From: Desulfobacterales bacterium
GTDB taxonomy: Bacteria > Desulfobacterota > Desulfobacteria > Desulfobacterales > JAUCGF01
Direction of reading: 5' to 3'
Length of the DNA stretch: 25,281 bases
Assembly (NCBI GenBank): GCA_029940345.1
Contig: JAOZRC010000003.1
Coordinates: 1 to 25,281, forward strand
The notes under the pieces were generated by a model. It did not search any database and was not told the DNA's origin. It saw nothing but the letters and a program-made list of their open reading frames with translations. This document shows positions 12,151 to 19,813 of the stretch, in pieces. A program made the translations under genes and the position numbers. How positions within the stretch are numbered: the first letter of the stretch is position 1; the number at the start of each line of letters is the position of its first letter.

Positions 12151-14643
12151 ATGGCTTCCACACCGCCGGAAAACCATGAACTGAAGCTAGCCCGGGATTT
12201 TGTTCAATACACGGGCAGTCATATTTTTTTAACCGGTAAAGCAGGCACCGGTAAAACCACCTTCCTGCATAACCTGAGAGGCAATATAGCCAAACGAATG
12301 ATCATCACGGCCCCTACCGGGGTTGCGGCCATTAATGCCGGCGGCGTCACCCTTCACTCTTTTTTTCAACTACCCTTTGGCCCCTTTGTTCCGGGCAGTC
12401 CAGCTTATGAACAGAACAGCCAACGTTATTTCAGATTCAGCAAGGAAAAAAAACGGATAATTAAGAGCCTCGATTTATTGGTGATAGATGAAATCAGCAT
12501 GGTGCGGGCCGATTTGCTCGATTCCGTGGATACGGTGCTACGGCGACACCGCCGCAACGAGCAGCCCTTTGGCGGCGTTCAACTGCTCATGATCGGTGAC
12601 CTGCACCAGCTTTCTCCGGTGGTAAAACAGGATGAATGGCCGCTTTTACGGCAACATTACGCATCGGCTTATTTTTTCTGCAGCCATGCCCTTGCCCGGG
12701 AAAAAATGATTACCATTGAATTAAAACATATTTACCGCCAGTCCGACACCCGCTTTATCAAATTGCTTAACCAGGTTCGCGACAACCGGCTTGACGCCGC
12801 AGCTATTCAGGAACTAAACCGGCGTTATATTGAAAATTATACGCCTGAAGAAAATCAGGGCTATATCACCCTGACCACCCACAACATGAGCGCTGACAGA
12901 ATTAACAAAACCAGGCTCGCAGCATTGGCGGGCAGAGAATACGCCTTTGAAGCGGAGATTTTCGGTGATTTCCCCAAATATACTTTTCCTACCCAGGAAA
13001 TCCTGGTGCTAAAGAAGGGGGCTCAAGTGATGTTTCTGCGCAATGATGCTTCCCCTGAAAAGCGCTATTACAATGGCAAAATCGGTAAAATCAAGACCCT
13101 TTCCAGCGAACGAATCCGTATCAACTGCCCAGACGAATCCGAGGAAATTGCGGTTGAACCCGTGGAATGGGAAAATATCAAATATACGGTGAACAAAGAA
13201 AGCAAGGAAATCCAGGAGGATGTCATCGGCAAATTCAAACAATTCCCCTTGAAACTGGCCTGGGCCATCACGATCCATAAAAGCCAGGGATTGACTTTTG
13301 AAAAGGCCGTCATTGATGCCAAGTCCGCGTTTGCCCATGGTCAGGTTTATGTGGCTTTAAGCCGATGTAAAACGTTTGAGGGCATGGTACTCAGTTCACC
13401 CATCCCCCCCCGGGGCATTGACACCGATCAGGCGGTTTTATCTTTTGATGAAACGGCCAGGCAAAAACCGCCCTCTGAAAACCAGCTTAGGACAGCTAAA
13501 ATACACTACCAGCAAGGGTTGCTGCTGGATTGCTTTGATTTTCAATTGATGCAAAAACGTTTCAACTACCTTGCATGGCTTTTGCGGAGTAATGCCCGAC
13601 TGGTTCAGGTATCCGGCGTGTCCGATATGGTTCGGTTGCAGGAAATGGCCAGGGAACACATTTTTACAGTCAGTGAAAAATTCAAACAACAATTACACAA
13701 CATTTTTGCAGAGCAAAACCTGCCGGAATCCGATGCCTATATCCTGGAACGGATTGGCAAGGCATCCGTATGGTTCCAGGATAAATTTTCATTGATTTTT
13801 GATGATCTTGTCCAAAAATTTCAGGTTGAGACGGACAACAAAGAACTTGGCAAGAAGATTGGCAACACCCTGGACAATCTCAAACAGGAGATTGTGGTAA
13901 AGCGCGTCGGCATCCAGGCTTGTGAAAACGGATTTTCACCGTCGCATTATTTGCGTTCCCTCTCAAAGTCCAAGATTGACTCAGCCCCTGGAAAAGAAAA
14001 AAAGCACCAAGCTCCGGATTACACTGAATCAGACATTGAACACCCGGAATTATTCGGCGACCTTAAAGAGTGGCGATCCCGCAAGGCTGCGGAACAAAGC
14101 GTCGCCCATTTTCAGATTCTCCACCAACGCGTATTGATCCAGATAGTGGTCAACTTACCCGACAATCCGACGGATTTGAAAAAAATTAAAGGCGTCGGCA
14201 AGAAAACAGTAGAAAAATATGGTGAAGAACTGTTGGCCCTGGTTGTGGCCTATCGTAAAAAACATAGGATAGACAAGGTGATGCTGCCGGCTATCAAAGA
14301 GGCACCGGAAAATAAATCATCCCCGCAAAAAGCGAAGCCTGTTTCGGACACCAAACAGATCAGTTTTGATATGTTCGATAAGGGATTGACCGTTGCCCGC
14401 ATCGCGGAAGAAAGGGGCCTGGCTGAATCCACCATCCAGGGGCATCTGGGTTTTTTTGTCGAAACCGGTAAATTGGATATCAACGCGCTGCTCTCACCTG
14501 AAAGACAAGGCATCATTGAAGCGGCGCTCGCTCAAGTGACCGATAATTCCTTAAAAACAGTAAAAACTGAGCTGGGAGATGATTTTTCCTATGGCGACAT
14601 CAAACTGATGTTAGCCCACCAGAAATGCCAGGCATCGAAATAA
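12151..14643 (+). CDS. Pif1-like DNA helicase with HRDC and C-terminal helix-turn-helix domains
   Basis: The 830-aa superfamily 1 helicase has Walker A GKAGTGKTT (29-37), Walker B VIDEIS (111-116), GDLHQLSP (149-156), motif IV-like HIYRQSD (193-199), ITIHKSQGLTFE (373-384) and VALSRCK (401-407), the Pif1/RecD2 pattern. Residues about 640-703 look like an HRDC domain (LKKIKGVGKKTVEKYGEE), and 738-826 like the helix-turn-helix domain found at the C-terminus of some RecQ proteins (GLTVARIAEERGLAESTIQGH). Pif1 relatives unwind forks, G-quadruplexes and R-loops. The start is supported by AGGAAGAG upstream of ATG. It ends 9 bp from the convergent nfo gene. No palindromic repeat lies next to it. It is a housekeeping-type repair helicase rather than an obvious defence protein. 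Confidence 0.9.
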   Translation: MASTPPENHELKLARDFVQYTGSHIFLTGKAGTGKTTFLHNLRGNIAKRMIITAPTGVAAINAGGVTLHSFFQLPFGPFVPGSPAYEQNSQRYFRFSKEKKRIIKSLDLLVIDEISMVRADLLDSVDTVLRRHRRNEQPFGGVQLLMIGDLHQLSPVVKQDEWPLLRQHYASAYFFCSHALAREKMITIELKHIYRQSDTRFIKLLNQVRDNRLDAAAIQELNRRYIENYTPEENQGYITLTTHNMSADRINKTRLAALAGREYAFEAEIFGDFPKYTFPTQEILVLKKGAQVMFLRNDASPEKRYYNGKIGKIKTLSSERIRINCPDESEEIAVEPVEWENIKYTVNKESKEIQEDVIGKFKQFPLKLAWAITIHKSQGLTFEKAVIDAKSAFAHGQVYVALSRCKTFEGMVLSSPIPPRGIDTDQAVLSFDETARQKPPSENQLRTAKIHYQQGLLLDCFDFQLMQKRFNYLAWLLRSNARLVQVSGVSDMVRLQEMAREHIFTVSEKFKQQLHNIFAEQNLPESDAYILERIGKASVWFQDKFSLIFDDLVQKFQVETDNKELGKKIGNTLDNLKQEIVVKRVGIQACENGFSPSHYLRSLSKSKIDSAPGKEKKHQAPDYTESDIEHPELFGDLKEWRSRKAAEQSVAHFQILHQRVLIQIVVNLPDNPTDLKKIKGVGKKTVEKYGEELLALVVAYRKKHRIDKVMLPAIKEAPENKSSPQKAKPVSDTKQISFDMFDKGLTVARIAEERGLAESTIQGHLGFFVETGKLDINALLSPERQGIIEAALAQVTDNSLKTVKTELGDDFSYGDIKLMLAHQKCQASK

Positions 14644-14652
14644 ACGGACTTT

Positions 14653-15498
14653 TTACTTTTTAATCAGATCATACAACAAGCGAATTTCTTGTGCCCAAAT
14701 GGCGTTATCCACCGTTTCCAAAATCATGGGAATCTCGTCAAAACGGTCATCATTCATAAGAAAACGAAAAGGTTCCAGGCCCAGCGTCCCTTTACCGATG
14801 CTTTCATGGCGGTCCACCCGGGCTCCCAAGTCCGGTTTGGCGTCATTCAGATGAACCCCTTTTAAATAGTGAAATCCCACAATACGATCAAACAGCTTCA
14901 ATGTTTCATCGTATTTTTCAGGTGTGCGCAGGTCATATCCGGACGTAAATGAATGGCATGTATCCAGACAGACGCCCACACGCGATTTATCTTCAACCTG
15001 TTCTATAATCGCAGCCAAATGTTCAAACCGCCACCCCATATTGGTTCCCTGTCCGGCGGTGTTTTCAATCACAGCCGTAACGCCGGCAGTCTGATCCAAT
15101 GTGATGTTGATTGATTCCGCGATGCGTTTTAAACAAGCATCCTCGGATATTTTTTTCAGATGGCTGCCGGGATGAAAATTGAGCATCGTCAGCTCTAACT
15201 GTTCACAGCGCTGCATTTCATCCAAAAATGCGTTCCTGGATTTGGTTAGCCCTTCTTTTTCCGGATGGCCCAGGTTGATCAGATAGCTGTCATGGGGAAG
15301 AATCTGTTCGGCAGTATAACCGGCCTTTTGACAATTTTGCTTAAACAGGTTAATCTGTTCGCTGGTAAGCGGCTTGGCTTGCCAGCGCCTTTGATTTTTA
15401 GTGAAAAGGGCAAACGCCTTAGCGCCGATCGCCGCGGCATTCAACGGTGCCTTGGCGACACCGCCGGATGTGCTGACATGCGCTCCGATTCGTTTCAT
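14653..15498 (-). CDS. nfo: Endonuclease IV (AP endonuclease)
   Basis: The 281-aa protein is close to E. coli Nfo in length (285). It cuts DNA 5' to abasic sites in base-excision repair, using three zinc ions. Visible ligands and motifs are GAHVSTSGG (5-13), [60 protein letters not shown] and the late LETVD. The ATG at 15498 has AAGGAGG 4 bases upstream. A longer frame to 15546 adds 16 residues that are not part of the family. It lies opposite the helicase, with stop codons 9 bp apart and no visible terminator between them. Confidence 0.95.
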   Translation of the reverse strand: MKRIGAHVSTSGGVAKAPLNAAAIGAKAFALFTKNQRRWQAKPLTSEQINLFKQNCQKAGYTAEQILPHDSYLINLGHPEKEGLTKSRNAFLDEMQRCEQLELTMLNFHPGSHLKKISEDACLKRIAESINITLDQTAGVTAVIENTAGQGTNMGWRFEHLAAIIEQVEDKSRVGVCLDTCHSFTSGYDLRTPEKYDETLKLFDRIVGFHYLKGVHLNDAKPDLGARVDRHESIGKGTLGLEPFRFLMNDDRFDEIPMILETVDNAIWAQEIRLLYDLIKK

Positions 15499-15552
15499 AC
15501 GACCTCCTTGTTTAACACGTAAAATTATTTTTCTTGTTGAAAACACGATGAA

Positions 15553-15581
15553 TTGATAATAACAATATTAATCATTATAAC
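15553..15581 (+). promoter_or_regulatory. Strong sigma-70-like promoter for the Cache/kinase cluster
   Basis: TTGATA (15553-15558), a 17-bp spacer and TATAAC (15576-15581) match consensus at 5/6 and 5/6. The surroundings are very AT-rich. Transcription would start near 15588, giving a leader of about 60 nt before the ATG at 15648, which has AAGGAG 6 bases upstream. Confidence 0.55.
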
Positions 15582-15600
15582 CGTGATTAAAAAATGTAAA
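15574..15600 (-). promoter_or_regulatory. Possible nfo promoter overlapping the divergent Cache promoter
   Basis: On the minus strand TTTACA (15600-15595) and TATAAT (15579-15574) have a short 15-bp spacer. The -10 box overlaps that of the divergent plus-strand promoter, so polymerase binding for the two genes would exclude each other. Confidence 0.3.
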
Positions 15601-15647
15601 CTGATAATTTCAAAGTAAATACCAATTCGGGCAATAAGGAGACGTTG

Positions 15648-16643
15648 ATGAACCACAAACCAAAAATATCCTGGTTTTTTTTCATTGCCATAGCCGCTGT
15701 AGCGTTTATTTGTCTGACAACGATCGGTTTCTTCCAGATCGGAGGTGATATCAAGCGACACCGGGAAGAGAGCCGCGTGGTTGCAAATAACCTCCTGAAC
15801 TTTAACAAACAAGTATTGGAAGATCAGGTGGACAGCGTTGTCGGGTACATCGAGTATCAGCGCTCCCAAACCGAAATTCGTTTGAAAAGGAATATCCGGG
15901 AGCGCGTCATCAGCGCCCATGCGGTCGCCATGAATATTTACCGTGAAAACAAAGGGCGCTTTGATGATGCTCTCATCCAAAAGATGATCACCGATGCGCT
16001 GCGTCCCATTCGTTTCAGCAGCGGTCGGGGCTATTATTTCAGCGGTTCATTTAACGGTGTGGTGACTCTCTTTACGGACCACCCGGAGCTGGAAGAAAAA
16101 GACCTGAGCGCCATGCAGGATACCCACGGGCGTTTTGTTATTCGGGATATGATTAAAATCGCCAGACAAAAAAAGGAGGGTTTTTATCACTATACCTGGA
16201 CAAAACCGGGCAGCGAAGCGCGTGATAATCCGAAGATCGCCTATGTCAAGCACTTCGAACCCTACAATTGGTATATCGGCACTGGCGAATATACGGCGGA
16301 TGTCGACCAGGAAATTCGCAGTGAAGTACTGGCGCGTATCGAAAAAATCCGTTTTGGCAAAGATGGATACGTGTTTGCAGGCACAAGCAACGGAATCAGT
16401 CTGTCCGGGCCTGCTAAGGGAAAGAACATGATTGACGTTACGGATGTCAACGGCGTAAAAATTGTTCAGGAGTTGATCGCGGCTGCCTGCAGTGGCGGCG
16501 GATTCGTTCAATATATTTTGCCGCCGTTCGAAGGCTACCACTCCCGCCGGAAATTGAGCTATGTAAGAGAAATCGCGGATTGGCGCTGGTATGTGGGCAG
16601 CGGAGTCGACATTACCATTTTTGAAAAGGCTATCGCTTCTTAA
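15648..16643 (+). CDS. Cache-domain membrane sensor, truncated remnant of a histidine kinase
   Basis: The 331-aa product has an N-terminal membrane helix (about 8-28) and a tandem Cache sensor (about 80-325) with GRGYYFSGSFNGVVTLF, HFEPYNWYIGTGEY and a second copy FGKDGYVFAGTSNG...DWRWYVGSGVD. Cache domains bind small extracellular ligands such as carboxylates and amino acids. An ATG at 15648 fits the ribosome site better than TTG 15645. The frame ends with TAA at 16641, but codons after it still read [19 protein letters not shown], the start of a second membrane helix, so the stop is probably a nonsense mutation (for example GAA to TAA). Kinase domains are missing; a HATPase scrap follows. 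The remaining protein could still sit in the membrane and bind ligand but cannot signal through its own kinase. Confidence 0.8.
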   Translation: MNHKPKISWFFFIAIAAVAFICLTTIGFFQIGGDIKRHREESRVVANNLLNFNKQVLEDQVDSVVGYIEYQRSQTEIRLKRNIRERVISAHAVAMNIYRENKGRFDDALIQKMITDALRPIRFSSGRGYYFSGSFNGVVTLFTDHPELEEKDLSAMQDTHGRFVIRDMIKIARQKKEGFYHYTWTKPGSEARDNPKIAYVKHFEPYNWYIGTGEYTADVDQEIRSEVLARIEKIRFGKDGYVFAGTSNGISLSGPAKGKNMIDVTDVNGVKIVQELIAAACSGGGFVQYILPPFEGYHSRRKLSYVREIADWRWYVGSGVDITIFEKAIAS

Positions 16644-16914
16644 AAGGCGGAACTGGCAAAGGGCATCCGACGGCGCATCATAATATTCCTGGGCCTGGCT
16701 ACCGGGCTTTATGGAAGAGGCCATACGTAAACGGGTGTTTGAGCCGTTCTTCACCACCAAGCCCGTTGGTGTGGGCACCGGCCTGGGGCTTTCCGTTTCC
16801 TATTTTATCATTACCGAAAACCACGGCGGAACCATGGATGTAATATCGGAACCCGGCAAGGGAGCGACATTTAGCATTCATCTTCCCCTGGAAAAAGGAA
16901 TTGCTAAATGCTAA
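16644..16914 (+). pseudogene. Kinase remnant: TM2 stub joined to HATPase C-terminal scrap by an internal deletion
   Basis: Codons 16644-16704 continue the Cache frame into a membrane helix ([15 protein letters not shown]). At about 16702-16710 (ACCGGGC) the sequence switches, in another frame, to a HATPase G1 tail ([17 protein letters not shown]), continuing to GTGLGL and TENHGG and ending at TAA 16912. An ATG at 16711 could give a 67-aa peptide. Missing are the cytoplasmic PAS part, the phospho-accepting His and the N box. The segment is very similar in DNA and protein to the end of the next kinase (near 19238-19400), suggesting paralogues. Peptide function is very unlikely. Confidence 0.75.
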
Positions 16915-19421
16915 TAAACAAGATGAGCCTGAATTTGCAAGACAATATCCGGTTCAGGATCAATTTCATTATCATCGTTGGCATCACTGGCTTGCTGGTG
17001 GTATTCGCCGTTTACGATTATCTGTCCACCCGGTCGAGAATGATGACCGAACTTTCCGATCTTGCGGAACTGGCGGTGGGCCGGATGTCGAAAAGCTTGG
17101 CCAAACCGCTGTGGAATTTGGACGAAGATCAAATTGTCGAATCCGTTAAATCGGAAATGATGGAACAACGCATTTATGCTGTCCTTATAATGAACAAAGA
17201 TGGAAAAACGATTATCAAAGGTTTCAAGAGGGACACAGACTGGCGGCTCGCCCCCGTCGAAACCGCTATTGCGGGCGATAACTTTCAAGCCGCAAGAGGC
17301 ATTCTAAAAAATGATCAAAATATCGGAAGGGTGGAGGTCTATTTCACGTTGAAGTTCATGTGGGAAACACTCCGCCACAATGCCCTTGGCATCGCCGCAG
17401 TGACGATCCTGCTGAACCTGTTTTTATTCGCGGCCCTTTACTTGCTCATGGAAAGTGAAAAATCGCTACGGGAAAGGGAGCAAAAATTCCGATCTCTTTT
17501 TGAACGCACAAATGATGCCGTGTTTTTATTTAGCCTGGATAATACCTGCCTGGACGTAAATCAGCAAGCCGCCGACATGTTGGGCTATGAAACGGACGAG
17601 CTGATCGGCATGTCCGTACAGAACGTTGTTGCCTTACGCAACTATTCGGCAACCATGCAGAGAAGGACCGCTTTGCTTGCCGGTCAGACGATACCTATTT
17701 ACGAAAGCGCTTTTCGCAAAAAAGAAGGCACTGAATTTCCGGTGGAGATCAACGTCGCCATGATCCATGATGCTCGGGGCAATCCGTTGCATATTCAGAG
17801 CGTCGTGCGTGACATTACCGAGCGCAAACAGACGGAGGAGGCACAACAAAAAGAAAAGAAAAAATTCCAGACGCTTACCGAAAACGCTCCCTTTGGGCTT
17901 GCAATGATTTCCCAGGATGGCGCCTTCACATACGTGAACAAAAAATTCATCGAAATGTTCGGATACGGCCTGAGCGAGATTTCCAACGGAGGAGATTGGT
18001 TCTATAAGATTTATCCGGATCTCCGCTATCGGCATGAGGTCATTTCCGCCTGGGTAAGCGACTTGAGGACGTTTGAGCCGGGGGAACAAAGACCTCGCAT
18101 TTTTATTGCCACATGCAAGGACGGCAGCAGGAAAACAATCCAGTTCAGGCCCGTGCAGCTCGATACCGGCGAGCACTTAATGACATGCGAAGACATCACC
18201 GAGCGCAAGCAGACGGAGGAAGCCCTCAAAAAAGCTCGGAACTACATTTCTAACATCATCGACTCCATGCCGTCCCTGCTAATTGGCGTGGAGCCGGATG
18301 GCACGATAATCCAGTGGAACCTGGAAGCCCGGCTGATCACAGGCATTTCGTCGGAAGATGCTATCGGCCAGCCTCTTGAAAAGGCAATTCCTCACCTCTC
18401 CACCGAAATGGAACGGATACGCAAGGCAATACAGACTCGTGAGGTGCAAACAGATCTCAAAAGATCCAGACTGGAAAATGGAGAAATGCGATATGAAAAT
18501 GTGACCGTATTTCCGTTAATCGCTAACGGCGTTGAAGGTGTGGTGATTCGGGTGGATGACATGACCGAGCAGGTGCGCCTGCAAGAGATGATGATGCAGA
18601 GCGAAAAAATGCTCTCAGTGGGCGGACTGGCCGCGGGCATGGCCCACGAAATCAACAATCCCCTGGCTGGGATGATGCAGACCGCGGATAATATGTCCAA
18701 CCGTTTGACGGACGTCAAGCTTCCGTCAAATCTGCGAGCTGCGCAAGCAGCCGACATAAGCATGGAAGCCATCCGCGCCTTCATGCAAAGCCGGGGTATT
18801 ATACGAATGCTCGCAACGATCAACGATTCGGGCCGGCGAGTGGCTGAGATCGTGGACAATATGCTCAGTTTTGCCCGGAAGAGCGACGCCCGCGTCACCT
18901 CCCATGATATAGCGACTCTGATTGACAAGACCCTGCAACTTGCGGCGACCGATTATGATCTTAAAAAGCATTACGACTTCAAGCGGATTGAGATCAAAAA
19001 GGAGTATGAAGATAACCTTCCCCTTGTGCCCTTTGAAGGGGCCAAGATTCAGCAAGTGTTTCTGAACATTCTTAGGAACGGCGCTCAGGCCATGTATAAT
19101 AATGATGAATACGGAATGGTAAATGCGGAGGGGAAGAAGGCTTGCTTTATTTTACGGTTGGCGCACGAGAAGACGGCTGACATGGTACGTATCGAGATTG
19201 AGGACAATGGCCCCGGTATGGATGAAGAGACCTGCAAACGTGTGTTTGAGCCGTTTTTCACCACCAAACCCGTTGGAGAAGGCACAGGCTTGGGGCTATC
19301 CGTGTCCTATTTCATCATCACCGAAAACCACGGCGGAACCATGAATGTATCATCAGAACCCGGCAATGGGGCGACTTTCATCATTCGCCTTCCGCAAAAA
19401 ACAAAAGGAGCCCAATTGTGA
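16908..19421 (+). CDS. Membrane sensor histidine kinase with three PAS domains
   Basis: The 837-aa protein has membrane helices at about 17-38 and 160-181 flanking a periplasmic domain of about 120 aa ([10 protein letters not shown]). PAS domains lie at about 190-305, 318-433 and 443-555, each ending in an [10 protein letters not shown] or DMTEQ-type linker. The kinase core has His-580 in [13 protein letters not shown] box [10 protein letters not shown] (about 721-730), G1 DNGPGMD (766-772) and G2 GTGLGL (792-797). It autophosphorylates and should pass phosphate to an external receiver, since it has none. Start ATG 16908 overlaps the stop of the kinase remnant, AGGA lies about 9 bases upstream, and ATG 16923 is an alternative. 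Its end overlaps the next response regulator by 4 bases (GTGA), so that regulator is its likely partner. Confidence 0.92.
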   Translation: MLINKMSLNLQDNIRFRINFIIIVGITGLLVVFAVYDYLSTRSRMMTELSDLAELAVGRMSKSLAKPLWNLDEDQIVESVKSEMMEQRIYAVLIMNKDGKTIIKGFKRDTDWRLAPVETAIAGDNFQAARGILKNDQNIGRVEVYFTLKFMWETLRHNALGIAAVTILLNLFLFAALYLLMESEKSLREREQKFRSLFERTNDAVFLFSLDNTCLDVNQQAADMLGYETDELIGMSVQNVVALRNYSATMQRRTALLAGQTIPIYESAFRKKEGTEFPVEINVAMIHDARGNPLHIQSVVRDITERKQTEEAQQKEKKKFQTLTENAPFGLAMISQDGAFTYVNKKFIEMFGYGLSEISNGGDWFYKIYPDLRYRHEVISAWVSDLRTFEPGEQRPRIFIATCKDGSRKTIQFRPVQLDTGEHLMTCEDITERKQTEEALKKARNYISNIIDSMPSLLIGVEPDGTIIQWNLEARLITGISSEDAIGQPLEKAIPHLSTEMERIRKAIQTREVQTDLKRSRLENGEMRYENVTVFPLIANGVEGVVIRVDDMTEQVRLQEMMMQSEKMLSVGGLAAGMAHEINNPLAGMMQTADNMSNRLTDVKLPSNLRAAQAADISMEAIRAFMQSRGIIRMLATINDSGRRVAEIVDNMLSFARKSDARVTSHDIATLIDKTLQLAATDYDLKKHYDFKRIEIKKEYEDNLPLVPFEGAKIQQVFLNILRNGAQAMYNNDEYGMVNAEGKKACFILRLAHEKTADMVRIEIEDNGPGMDEETCKRVFEPFFTTKPVGEGTGLGLSVSYFIITENHGGTMNVSSEPGNGATFIIRLPQKTKGAQL

Positions 19422-19813
19422 AAACCATACTGATACTTGACGACGAACAAGCTGTGCGCAACAGTTTTGCGGACTATTTTGAAGACCACCTGTGGCGGCC
19501 GGTCCAGGCGGAGAGCGCCGAAGAAGCGTTGGAACTGATTGAAACCGAATCGCCAGACGCAGCCGTGGTTGATGTGCGACTTCCCGGCATGGACGGTAAC
19601 GATTTTATTCGAAAAGCTTGCCGGCGGAATCAGAAAACAGCCTTTGTCATCTGCACTGGCTCGCCCGAGTATCTTGTGCCGATGGATTTGCAGGATTTTC
19701 CTTGCGTTTCAAATCGTTTGTTCAAAAAACCTGTGACTCGAATGATCGACCTTGAAAAAACGATCCTTCAGACGATCGAGTATATACACGAAAAGGAGAT
19801 CGACGATGAATAA
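19418..19813 (+). CDS. Single-domain response regulator (REC)
   Basis: The 131-aa stand-alone receiver has the acidic pair in LILDDEQ near residues 8-9, phospho-acceptor Asp in VVDVRLPGMDG near 52, Thr in ICTGSP near 76 and Lys in FKKP near 104. There is no DNA-binding or enzymatic output domain. It starts with GTG overlapping the stop of the preceding kinase. Its own stop overlaps the start of the hybrid kinase by 8 bases, indicating translational coupling. It is probably a phosphate shuttle or sink between the membrane kinase and the hybrid kinase, or a regulator of another protein by contact. Confidence 0.9.
   Translation: MKTILILDDEQAVRNSFADYFEDHLWRPVQAESAEEALELIETESPDAAVVDVRLPGMDGNDFIRKACRRNQKTAFVICTGSPEYLVPMDLQDFPCVSNRLFKKPVTRMIDLEKTILQTIEYIHEKEIDDE

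Noticed and set aside
12151..14643. Phage defence helicase
   Set aside because: There are no defence partners nearby; the neighbours are housekeeping repair (nfo) and unrelated genes.
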